Source: Candidatus Paceibacterota bacterium
Lineage (GTDB): Bacteria; Verrucomicrobiota; Verrucomicrobiia; Limisphaerales; UBA8199
Assembly (NCBI GenBank): GCA_035452965.1
Contig: DAOTCE010000067.1
Coordinates: 1 to 6,145, forward strand
DNA length: 6,145 bases
Reading direction: 5' to 3'
Made by a program: the position numbers and the translations under genes. Under the pieces are notes generated by a model. That model worked only from the letters and a program-made list of their open reading frames with translations, did not search any database and was not told the DNA's origin. Shown here one piece after another: positions 1-6,056 of this stretch; the stretch's first letter is position 1, and each line of letters starts with the position of its first letter.

Positions 1-117
1 GTTGCCTTTCTCTCAGACCCAAGATCCGGTGTCCACTTTTTCGGGGGAAGGGCTGAGTCGCGAAGGGAAGGCCGGCTACAGACAGACTGGTATGTCACTG
101 GTGGCTGAAGAGGCTGT

Positions 118-140
118 AACCGCAAAGGGCGCAAAGAGGC
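118..140. repeat. CGCAAAG-type nonamer tandem repeat (two units)
   Basis: Two adjacent 9-base units, CGCAAAGGG (121-129) and CGCAAAGAG (130-138), follow AAC. From memory, short arrays of this shape (ACCGCAAAG-nn-CGCAAAG and the related ACCACGAAG-nn-CACGAAG) are scattered between genes in verrucomicrobial and planctomycetal genomes. The two units are directly visible; that they belong to a dispersed family is recollection and cannot be shown from one copy. Confidence 0.45.
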
Positions 141-237
141 TCCGGGAGGAAGGCTAAAGGGGATCCAGTGCGGAATGCGGGGTTGTGCCAGCATAGCCCC
201 TGTGATGACCCCTTTCAAGATGGCGCCGGGATACTGA

Positions 238-471
238 ATGAACACGGAGTTGGCGAGGCGTGTGGGTAGTCTGCCAGTGTGTGGGCAAGCCTATAATGAA
301 CTAATCTATGGTTTGCCCCTTTTTCTTTTTGAGGCCACTGTACCCCGCGTCCCGGAGCTGTTCCTGATTGGCGATGTTTGCCGCGACAACCTCCTGGTTG
401 AAATCGAGGCGCTCTCCTTTGTCAAAGTGGCGGCCCCGAAGGTCAGCGGGGAACGCAAGGCCACGTGGTAA
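238..471 (+). pseudogene. Possible relic of a Rid/YjgF-family protein (C-terminal part)
   Basis: This is a 77-codon open frame that begins directly after an in-frame stop (TGAATG). The first 32 residues resemble nothing I recognise. Residues 33-63 read like the end of a Rid/YjgF/UK114 protein: a hydrophobic strand (ELFLIGDV), then CRDNLLVEIEALSFV. This has the spacing of the family's closing segment (typically L-x-R-P-x-x-L-V-E-I-E-A-hydrophobic). The Pro-Ala-Arg that carries the key arginine of active RidA is not present as such (the sequence is PRVPE). Family members are about 120-130 residues, so only a third could be represented, and there is no ribosome binding site. I read it as a decayed gene fragment. 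It could also be a chance ORF or an unrecognised small protein. Confidence 0.28.
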
Positions 472-526
472 TCACGATGAATAAAAATGCTTTCGCTAGA
501 CGCAGTCTCCGTCAATAAAATCCCGC

Positions 527-1597
527 ATGATGAAATTGTTGAAGCTGTTGGTTCTTTTGACCGCCCTTCCCCTGACGTGCGTTGCCCAGTTGCAAAACGC
601 CGACACCTGGGAATTCCCGGCCGCCGAGTTTTCGGAATACCGTTATAACATCAATATCCCGGGCTTGGACGGGTACCAGACGCTCAAATGCGATTTTCAC
701 ATGCACAGCGTGTTCTCGGACGGGCAGGTATGGCCGGCAATGCGGGTAATAGAAGCGTGGAATCAGGGTCTGGATGCCATCGCCATCACAGACCATATCG
801 AAGTCCGGCCGAACAAGGCCGTGCTGCAGGGCGGCCTCAACCGTTCAAACGAAATCGCGCGCGAGCGCGGTCAGCGTCTGGGCATACTTGTGGTCAACGG
901 CACTGAAATCACGCGGGACAAGCCGCTGGGACATATCAACGCTCTGTTTATACAGGACGTCGAGAAATGCAATGTTCCGAAGCCGCTGGACGCGATTGAA
1001 GCGGCGGCCAAACAGGGCGCTTTCTTGTTCTGGAATCACCCCGGTTGGCCGGACAAGGACGCGACGATGTATCCGGTGCACAAAGAGCTTATCGCGGGCG
1101 GCAAGATCCGCGGAGCCGAAGTCTTCAACGGGCGGGAAATGTATCCCAAAGCGCTGGATTACTGCCGGGACAATAACCTGGCTTTTATGGCGAATTCCGA
1201 CCTGCACGTCACCAGCACCACCGCCTACCCGCAAAAGCTGCAACGGCCCATGACCCTGGTGTTCGCCAAAGAGCGCACGTTGGAATCTCTCAAAGAGGCG
1301 CTGTTTGCCGGACGCACGCTGGCCTGTTTCAACAATCACCTCGCCGGCAAGGAGGATTTTGTCCGGGAAATCGTACGGAAATCACTTGCGGTGAAAGTCA
1401 TCGATGCGAAGCGCGGCCTGATCCACCTCTCCAACAACTCGGATCTCACCTACAGCATCCGCTTCGGCAAATACGAGTATGCGCTTCCCGTTTATGCCAA
1501 CCAGACGTTGAGCGTAACCATCCCCTCGGGCACGGAAGTGAAGCTCACCAACTGTCTACTTGGCCGGGACACTTACCTGACGATGAAGCTCTGGTGA
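527..1597 (+). CDS. Secreted PHP-domain metal-dependent phosphoesterase
   Basis: The 356-residue protein is predicted to be exported: residues 1-20 form a signal peptide with a Lys-Leu-rich start, a hydrophobic core and a CVA|Q cleavage site. The PHP metal-binding fold follows at about 52-265, with its motifs in order: DFHMHSVFSDG (H58, H60, D65), ITDH (D89, H90), GTEIT (E127), GHIN (H136), NHPGW (H171) and NSDLH (D225, H227). These are the expected ligands of a di- or trinuclear metal centre that hydrolyses phosphate esters. Residues 280-356 form a small beta-rich tail, which recalls exported PHP phosphodiesterases more than the polymerase or histidinol-phosphatase branches. The substrate is unknown; a phosphodiester or phosphomonoester outside the cytoplasm is inferred. 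ATG codons at 527 and 530 are both possible starts and differ by one Met. There is no Shine-Dalgarno sequence (leader AATAAAATCCCGC). The stop overlaps a possible start of the next gene (TGATG at 1595-1599). Confidence 0.93.
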   Translation: MMKLLKLLVLLTALPLTCVAQLQNADTWEFPAAEFSEYRYNINIPGLDGYQTLKCDFHMHSVFSDGQVWPAMRVIEAWNQGLDAIAITDHIEVRPNKAVLQGGLNRSNEIARERGQRLGILVVNGTEITRDKPLGHINALFIQDVEKCNVPKPLDAIEAAAKQGAFLFWNHPGWPDKDATMYPVHKELIAGGKIRGAEVFNGREMYPKALDYCRDNNLAFMANSDLHVTSTTAYPQKLQRPMTLVFAKERTLESLKEALFAGRTLACFNNHLAGKEDFVREIVRKSLAVKVIDAKRGLIHLSNNSDLTYSIRFGKYEYALPVYANQTLSVTIPSGTEVKLTNCLLGRDTYLTMKLW

Positions 1598-1632
1598 TGC
1601 ATCATATATTCTATTGGCGACATGTTGTGATC

Positions 1633-2967
1633 ATGCGGACGAGCCGATCTCCACTGTTCGTGGTTGCCACCCTGGGGTTCTGTTTGTTCGCTTGGGCGGC
1701 GGGCGCAGCGTCGGCGAAGAGTCCTGCCCGGCCGGAACTCGTTCGTCAGGTGGTGAACGGACATCGGCACGAAGCACACGCCTCATGGTGGGGATTCGAT
1801 GCGCAGGATTCCACGGCGTATCTTCAAGAGGCGATCAACTCGAAGGTCAGGAAGCTGATCATCGACCGGCAGCCATCCGCCTGGGTGACCGGGCCGCTGC
1901 GCGGCGTGAGCCACCAGGAGATCATATTGGAAGCGGGGACAGAAGTGCTGGCCTTGAGGGGCGCTTACCGGGGCAAGGGGGATTGCCTGCTGACGTTCCA
2001 GGAGTGCGAGCAAGTCGTAATCCGGGGCGGAAGGAAGGATGGGGGCAAATCGGCAGGGATTCGTATGCACAAAGAAGATTATCAGTCCGGCGCCTATCAA
2101 AAATCGGAATGGCGGCATGGTTTGGCATTTCTGGGATGTCAGGACGTGCGGGTGCAGGATCTGAGGATTGAGAAAACGGGGGGCGACGGCATCTACCTGG
2201 GGACTACGCCGGCGAAGCCCGCGAATCGGAACGTGGTGATCCGGCGCGTGGACTGCAACGCCAACCACCGTCAGGGAGTCAGCGTCATCAGCGCGGAGAA
2301 TTTGTTAATCGAGGATTGTCTGTTGCGGAACACCGCGGGCACCGCTCCGGCGGCCGGCATTGATTTTGAGCCGAACAGCCCGGGCGAGTCTCTGGTCAAC
2401 TGTGTCGTGCGCCACTGCGTTTCCCGGAACAACGCCGGCACGGGTTTTCAAATCTGTCCGCAATGCCTGAGCAGCCGCTCCAAACCGGTTTCGATCTACT
2501 TGGAGCATTGTGTTTCCCGCAGCAACCAACAGCACGCCGTCCATTTGTGCAGTGCGCCAAAGGACCCGCCGGGAGGGCTGCTGCGGATCACTCGTCTCGT
2601 GACGGAAGGTGATGGCATGGCTGGTCTGTCCGTGCAGTTCAATCCATACGACGCGATGCGTGTTTCACTGGAGGATTCAATCATCCGTGACAGCGCGCGC
2701 GATGAGACGTTCTTTCCGCCGCTATACGTTCAAGGCCTCGATTCGGACAGCCGGCCGGCAGGCAATATTCATTTCAAACGCCTGAGGATTAAGGACGACC
2801 TGACTCGTCCGGTCCTCAGGATTAGCGACCACAACAGCAACGGGTTGAAGGATATTACCGGGGAGATCGTCCTCGAACGCAACGGACGAAAGGAACGCAT
2901 CACGGTTGACGATGCCTGGCTGCAGGAAATGGCCCGAACACGCTGGACGAATGCACGCCGGCCATGA
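1633..2967 (+). CDS. Secreted right-handed parallel beta-helix repeat protein
   Basis: With the ATG at 1633 the protein has 444 residues and begins with a good signal peptide (hydrophobic core about 8-26, cleavage ASA|K after residue 28). ATG 1597 or GTG 1594 would add 12-13 residues before it and weaken that peptide, but ATG 1597 overlaps the previous stop, so coupling from there is possible. The mature part opens with WWGFDAQDSTAYLQEAIN (52-69), an N-terminal cap typical of pectate-lyase-like folds. Coils then repeat strand-turn units such as VVIRGG, GGDGIYLG (183-190), VVIRRVDCNAN, LLIEDCLLRN and GIDFEPN (242-248). Cysteines recur at coil turns (208, 229, 262, 293), and a 31-residue internal repeat is visible at 261-306. 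Such proteins bind or cleave polysaccharides, or act as surface structures. No lyase active-site residues can be assigned, so the function stays open. The gene is probably co-transcribed with the PHP gene. Confidence 0.88.
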   Translation: MRTSRSPLFVVATLGFCLFAWAAGAASAKSPARPELVRQVVNGHRHEAHASWWGFDAQDSTAYLQEAINSKVRKLIIDRQPSAWVTGPLRGVSHQEIILEAGTEVLALRGAYRGKGDCLLTFQECEQVVIRGGRKDGGKSAGIRMHKEDYQSGAYQKSEWRHGLAFLGCQDVRVQDLRIEKTGGDGIYLGTTPAKPANRNVVIRRVDCNANHRQGVSVISAENLLIEDCLLRNTAGTAPAAGIDFEPNSPGESLVNCVVRHCVSRNNAGTGFQICPQCLSSRSKPVSIYLEHCVSRSNQQHAVHLCSAPKDPPGGLLRITRLVTEGDGMAGLSVQFNPYDAMRVSLEDSIIRDSARDETFFPPLYVQGLDSDSRPAGNIHFKRLRIKDDLTRPVLRISDHNSNGLKDITGEIVLERNGRKERITVDDAWLQEMARTRWTNARRP

Positions 2968-3062
2968 CGCGTTCCGCAGAATTCGGCCGACTCGACATTT
3001 CGCCTTCGTACGTAGCCGTGCGCTACTGGCGGTGACGCGAACATGCCAGTATTATCATTAAG
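2968..3062 (+). other. 95-base spacer with two small hairpins before the ceramidase-like gene
   Basis: The spacer has two short inverted repeats that cannot form together: GTAGC/GCTAC (3012-3016 with 3022-3026, loop 5) and ACTGGC/GCCAGT (3025-3030 with 3045-3050, loop 14). Neither is followed by a T-run, so an intrinsic terminator is not supported. The 12 bases directly before the ATG at 3063 (ATTATCATTAAG) are AT-rich and carry no Shine-Dalgarno sequence. The gap is short enough for read-through from the upstream genes, and I see no clear promoter. Confidence 0.3.
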
Positions 3063-4493
3063 ATGAGACAAACCATACTTCTCTTCACGCTCGGCGCCGC
3101 CTTGTGCCTGCCCGCGGCGGCAGCCGAAAAGGCGGTTCATAAACTTCTAGCGGGCGCAGCCGTCAGTGACATTACTCCGCCTTTGGGCGGCCCTATCGTG
3201 GGCAATTTTGTGCAGTCCCCGGCGACAAACATCCACGATGGACTGCACGCACGCTGCCTTGTCCTGGCCGACGGCAAAACGAAGCTGGCACTAGTCGTCT
3301 GCGAACTGCTGCACACTGGGTATTACGTCAGCCAGGAAGCCCGCCGGCTGATCAAGGAAAGCATCGGTATCCCGCCGGAACACGTCTTGATTTCGGCGGT
3401 GCATACTCATTCCGGCTGCAGCGGTGAGGGTTCCCAGACGCTCAAGGGCTACCCGCTTTTGGTGGCCCAACGCATTGCTGCAGGTGTAAAAGCCGCGGCG
3501 GAGAATTTGCGCCCGGCTGAGTTTGCGTTTGCCACGGCCCAGGCTCCTGAGCATGTCTTCAATCGCCGGTGGATCATGAAGCCAGGCACCGCTCCGCGGA
3601 ATCCATTCGGCCAGATTGACCAGGTAAAGATGAATCCGAGCCCCGGCAGCACAAACCTGGTCGAACCGGCCGGGCCCACCGATCCGACGGTCTCGATCCT
3701 GGCCTTTCGTGAACCTGGCGGGCGGCCCATCGCGGTCTATTCGGGCTACTCGCTGCACTATGTTGGGGGCGTGCCCAACGGCGACATTTCGGCCGACTAT
3801 TATGGTGTGTATTGCGAGGAATTGAAACGCTTGCTGCAGGCCGGGGAACAGGATCCGCCGTTTGTGGCGATGATGGTTAACGGCACCAGCGGTGATATTA
3901 ACAACATCAATTTCCGCCAGCCACAACCGCGGCAACCGCCCTACGCCAAAATGCAGTATGTGGCCGGAGACATCGCCCGCAAAGTCCAGGCCGCGCTGGC
4001 CAAAGCGGAATACCGCAGTGATATAGAACTGGTCGCCCGTTACCGTGAACTCCAGCTTGGCCGGCGAGTGCCCACGCCTGAACAAGTCGCCTGGGCAAGA
4101 CAGACCCTTGCCCACGCCCCCGGAAAATCCGCGAACGTGGATCTTTCAGTCATATACGCCAAGCGCGTGTTGGGCATTTCGAAAACGCCGGAAACTGTTT
4201 CAGCGCCCGTGCAACTCTTGCGCGTCGGGCCGGTCTGCGTCGGTTCCATGCCCGTGGAGATCTTCTGTGAAATCGGCCTGGATTTCCGGAAGCGCTGCCC
4301 GATCCAGCCGGCGTTCCTGGTTTCACACGCGCACGCCAGCCTGGGCTACTTGCCCACGCCCCGGCATTTTGCCTTGGGCGGCTACGAAACGTGGCTCGGT
4401 ACCAACCGCCTCGAACCGCAGGCCTCGGAGAAGTTGTTCGCTGCGCTGCTGGATATGGCGGCGGAGGTTCAAAACCAAGACGAGCGGCGATGA
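3063..4493 (+). CDS. Secreted neutral/alkaline ceramidase-like zinc hydrolase (N-terminal domain only)
   Basis: The 476-residue protein has a signal peptide (1-20, cut near PAAA|AE). It then carries the hallmarks of the neutral/alkaline non-lysosomal ceramidase N-terminal domain: AAVSDITPPLGG (32-43), the DGLHARCLVL strand (59-68), VHTHSG (113-118, H114 and H116), a second histidine in GYSLHYVGG (H232), DISADYYG (241-248), NGTSGDINNI (273-282), MPVEIFCEIG (E399) and the late GYLPT...GGYE segment (Y441). By eye H114 or H116 with H232, E399 and Y441 matches the zinc site of the Pseudomonas enzyme. True neutral ceramidases have a nucleophilic Ser in G-D/N-x-S-P-N; here the aligned position is Asn280. 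The protein also lacks the C-terminal domain of the full-length enzymes (roughly 650 residues or more). It is probably a metal-dependent hydrolase acting outside the cytoplasm, but ceramide cleavage should not be assumed. No Shine-Dalgarno sequence precedes the ATG. Confidence 0.9.
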   Translation: MRQTILLFTLGAALCLPAAAAEKAVHKLLAGAAVSDITPPLGGPIVGNFVQSPATNIHDGLHARCLVLADGKTKLALVVCELLHTGYYVSQEARRLIKESIGIPPEHVLISAVHTHSGCSGEGSQTLKGYPLLVAQRIAAGVKAAAENLRPAEFAFATAQAPEHVFNRRWIMKPGTAPRNPFGQIDQVKMNPSPGSTNLVEPAGPTDPTVSILAFREPGGRPIAVYSGYSLHYVGGVPNGDISADYYGVYCEELKRLLQAGEQDPPFVAMMVNGTSGDINNINFRQPQPRQPPYAKMQYVAGDIARKVQAALAKAEYRSDIELVARYRELQLGRRVPTPEQVAWARQTLAHAPGKSANVDLSVIYAKRVLGISKTPETVSAPVQLLRVGPVCVGSMPVEIFCEIGLDFRKRCPIQPAFLVSHAHASLGYLPTPRHFALGGYETWLGTNRLEPQASEKLFAALLDMAAEVQNQDERR

Positions 4494-4786
4494 GCGCTGT
4501 GGCGGTGGTTCTCAGGAACGAACGACGGGGCTGTCTGTTAGGGCTGTTTGCCAGGTTTACTGAAGCAATGGCTGGAAGAGCGCTCTCCCAGACCAGCGCT
4601 AGTCCAGCCCTCTCCATTCCATCTTCGGCAATCAGGTCATGTCGGGGTTATTCATATTGGCTGAATAGCCAGTGCTGCTTGGCCGTCAATACCTGGCACC
4701 ATGTGCTGCAGGGTCCTCTCTTCGGCTGAATTGCCGCACCTCTGGGTGTTGTGGCCGCTGCATTTAGAGAATCTCTCTCAACCCGC
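4494..4786. other. 293-base intergenic region with hairpins
   Basis: No gene is supported here. A 79-codon frame starting at ATG 4490 (overlapping the previous stop as ATGA) runs to 4729, but its product resembles nothing I know and it covers the large hairpin at 4570-4609. Two near-identical 12-mers, GGCTGAATAGCC (4659-4670) and GGCTGAATTGCC (4724-4735), are each able to form a small hairpin (11 of 12 bases identical). The promoter of the gene at 4787 should lie in this stretch, but I cannot place convincing -35 and -10 boxes. Confidence 0.5.
4570..4609 (+). terminator. Imperfect 13-bp hairpin downstream of the ceramidase-like gene
   Basis: The arms GGCTGGA (4570-4576) and TCCAGCC (4603-4609) pair over 7 bp. 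Two A/G mismatches follow (4577-4578 against 4601-4602), then AGCGCT (4579-4584) pairs with AGCGCT (4595-4600) over 6 bp, leaving a 10-base loop. It sits 76 bases after the stop of the ceramidase-like gene. A pyrimidine-rich stretch (CCTCTCCATTCC) but no true T-run follows, so classical intrinsic termination is doubtful. Other possibilities are a Rho-dependent or processing-type 3' end that protects the transcript, or a structured element of another kind. Confidence 0.35.
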
Positions 4787-5662
4787 ATGAACAAGCGTTT
4801 TAGTCTACTGGCTGTGGTTTCGATCCTCGTCCTGGAAGTGCCGTGCTTTCAAGCCAGCGGCTGCACGCTCTGGGGAGCTGCGGGCGGAGATGCAGGCGGC
4901 GGGACGATCATTTCCAAGAACCGTGATTGGAAGCCGGATCATGTTCAGGTGCTGAAAGTACGCCGGGATGGAAAGTATGCGTATCTGGGGCTTTATGCCG
5001 AAGGGAACAAGGAACCAGGCATCAAACAAGGGGTTAATGAAAAAGGGCTCTGTGTGACGACAGCATCGGCGAGTTCCATTCCCAAAGCCACCCGCGATGC
5101 CCAGATCGGCAAATCGGGCCTGATGACCACTTTATTGGCAGAATATGCCAGTTGCGATCAAATCCTGGCCGACAAGGAGAAGCTGTTTTCCAACCGGAAA
5201 CCGTCGTTCCTGATGATTTCCGATCGAAAACAAATCCTCATGCTCGAGGAGGGGCTGGAGGGCCATTTTGCCGTCAAAGTGGTGAAGACAGGCACGGTCA
5301 CTCACTCCAATCATTACTTAGAACCATCGTTGGCCGAGTACAATCAAAAGATCGGGGAAAGCAGTACCACTCGCTTGGACCGGATTTCGGAGCTCATTCA
5401 GGCGGCACGAAGGCCCCTGGATATTTCGTCGTTCGCGGAGATGAGCCTGGATCGTCATGATGGAGCCAATAACAGCCTGTGGCGGACCGGAACCAACGGC
5501 TGCACGCTCTCGTCGTGGATTCTGCAAAGCCCTGTCAGCGGCCCTCCGACCCTGCGAGTTCTAATAGTCAATCCGGGCAAACCTGAGGAACTGGAATCCT
5601 TTGTACTGGACAAAAAGTTCTGGAAGCAGCCGCCGGCATTGGTGCTGAGCTATCGCAAATAA
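4787..5662 (+). CDS. Secreted Ntn cysteine hydrolase, linear amide C-N hydrolase / acyltransferase-like (C45 or choloylglycine hydrolase type)
   Basis: Starting at ATG 4787 gives 291 residues; a GTG at 4751 would only add 12 residues ahead of the signal peptide. Residues 1-25 are a signal peptide ending ASG|C, so signal peptidase would expose Cys26 as the new N-terminus, the nucleophile expected for this fold. Family features follow in order: CTLWGAAGG (26-34), NRDW (45-48), GVNEKGLCVTT (82-92), THSNHYLEP (172-180, N175), STTRLDRISELI (193-204), LDRHDG (221-226) and TLSSWI near the C-terminus. The set matches exported proteins annotated as acyl-CoA:6-aminopenicillanate acyltransferase-like or carcinine hydrolase-like. 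The reaction is hydrolysis or transfer at a linear amide bond such as an N-acyl amino acid or N-acyl amine; the substrate cannot be told. Lipoprotein processing at the same Cys is less likely, because Gln22 sits in the lipobox region. No Shine-Dalgarno sequence is seen. Confidence 0.88.
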   Translation: MNKRFSLLAVVSILVLEVPCFQASGCTLWGAAGGDAGGGTIISKNRDWKPDHVQVLKVRRDGKYAYLGLYAEGNKEPGIKQGVNEKGLCVTTASASSIPKATRDAQIGKSGLMTTLLAEYASCDQILADKEKLFSNRKPSFLMISDRKQILMLEEGLEGHFAVKVVKTGTVTHSNHYLEPSLAEYNQKIGESSTTRLDRISELIQAARRPLDISSFAEMSLDRHDGANNSLWRTGTNGCTLSSWILQSPVSGPPTLRVLIVNPGKPEELESFVLDKKFWKQPPALVLSYRK

Positions 5663-5762
5663 GAGGACCAGCATCCCATCTGGATTTGCCTTCAAGGGCG
5701 CATGTTTGTGGGGGCATGCTCGGATTACACAAAACGGAACCCCCTGCGGTGGCGACCTGACG

Positions 5763-6056
5763 ATGAACAAGCCTTTGACCTTCAGGATTACCATAACGAT
5801 GTGTCTCCTGTGGTGTGTGACGTCGGCTATCGCGTCGCCGGCGGCGGTAGGCGAGGGCTCGATTCGAGCCGTGGAGGCGGCCAATGACTCGCGAGGTTCG
5901 AAACTCGCCGGGACCACTTCAGTTAACTTTGGCAATCGCAGGGCGGCCTCTGGCACCTCGCTGGGGTGCATGGGCGCTTTGGGGACGGCGGTCCGGTGGT
6001 CGGTCCCTGTCGCCCCAACCGACCACCGGCTACTCTCTATCAACCCTTCAGGTTGA
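5763..6056 (+). CDS. Hypothetical small exported protein or truncated exported-protein gene
   Basis: From ATG 5763 the frame encodes 97 residues. The first 26 or so look like a genuine signal peptide: MNKPLTFR start, hydrophobic ITITMCLLWCVTSAIAS core, likely cleavage near AIA|S or ASP|A. The next 25 residues are Ala-rich and plausible as coding, but beyond about residue 45 the sequence (Gly, Arg, Ser and Thr rich) has no recognisable domain and stops at 6056. It overlaps an open reading frame in another register that looks coding near 6055-6145. Together this suggests either a small exported protein or an exported-protein gene broken by a frameshift or deletion. It lies 100 bases after the amidase gene on the same strand. 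A TTG start at 5706 would bury the signal peptide and is rejected. Confidence 0.35.
   Translation: MNKPLTFRITITMCLLWCVTSAIASPAAVGEGSIRAVEAANDSRGSKLAGTTSVNFGNRRAASGTSLGCMGALGTAVRWSVPVAPTDHRLLSINPSG

Larger units (their letters stand above)
1..526. other. Intergenic region without an intact gene
   Basis: No intact gene can be supported here. The stretch holds a CGCAAAG tandem repeat at 118-140, a TGTCCACTTTTTC string at 30-42 that only vaguely recalls insertion-sequence ends, and a small open frame at 238-471 with a Rid-like C-terminus. Just upstream of the gene at 527 I see no convincing -35/-10 pair and no purine-rich ribosome binding site; the leader is AT-rich (AATAAAA at about 514) followed by CCCGC. 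The promoter of the downstream gene presumably lies here but cannot be placed. Confidence 0.6.

Noticed and set aside
30..42. TGTCCACTTTTTC as a possible insertion-sequence terminal repeat
   Set aside because: No inverted partner (GAAAAAGTGGACA) and no transposase sequence exist in the window; resemblance alone is not enough.
306..515. 69-codon minus-strand frame in the first intergenic region
   Set aside because: The Ser/Arg/Thr-rich product resembles no family, and the plus strand at the same place has the better Rid-like match.
845..1339. 164-codon open frame on the minus strand
   Set aside because: It is antisense to the PHP-domain motifs, with no family resemblance or upstream signals.
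1783..2268. 161-codon open frame on the minus strand
   Set aside because: It is a shadow of the beta-helix gene; the His/Pro/Arg-rich product is typical of reverse-frame translation.
2769..3140. 123-codon minus-strand frame spanning the spacer between the beta-helix and ceramidase-like genes
   Set aside because: It overlaps both real genes at its ends and its product (Arg and Ser rich) is unrecognised. The spacer alone does not support a gene.
3291..4115. 274-codon open frame on the minus strand
   Set aside because: It lies opposite the ceramidase-like gene, whose frame has clear family motifs throughout. The antisense product has no recognisable domain and is a GC-rich shadow.
4490..4729. 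79-codon plus-strand frame starting at an ATGA overlap with the ceramidase-like stop
   Set aside because: The overlap looks like coupling, but the product has no recognisable features, the frame crosses the large hairpin, and codon choice is not coding-like.
5700..5719. GCATG/CATGC inverted repeat after the amidase gene as a terminator
   Set aside because: The stem is only 5 bp with a 10-base loop and no T-run, which is within chance expectation.
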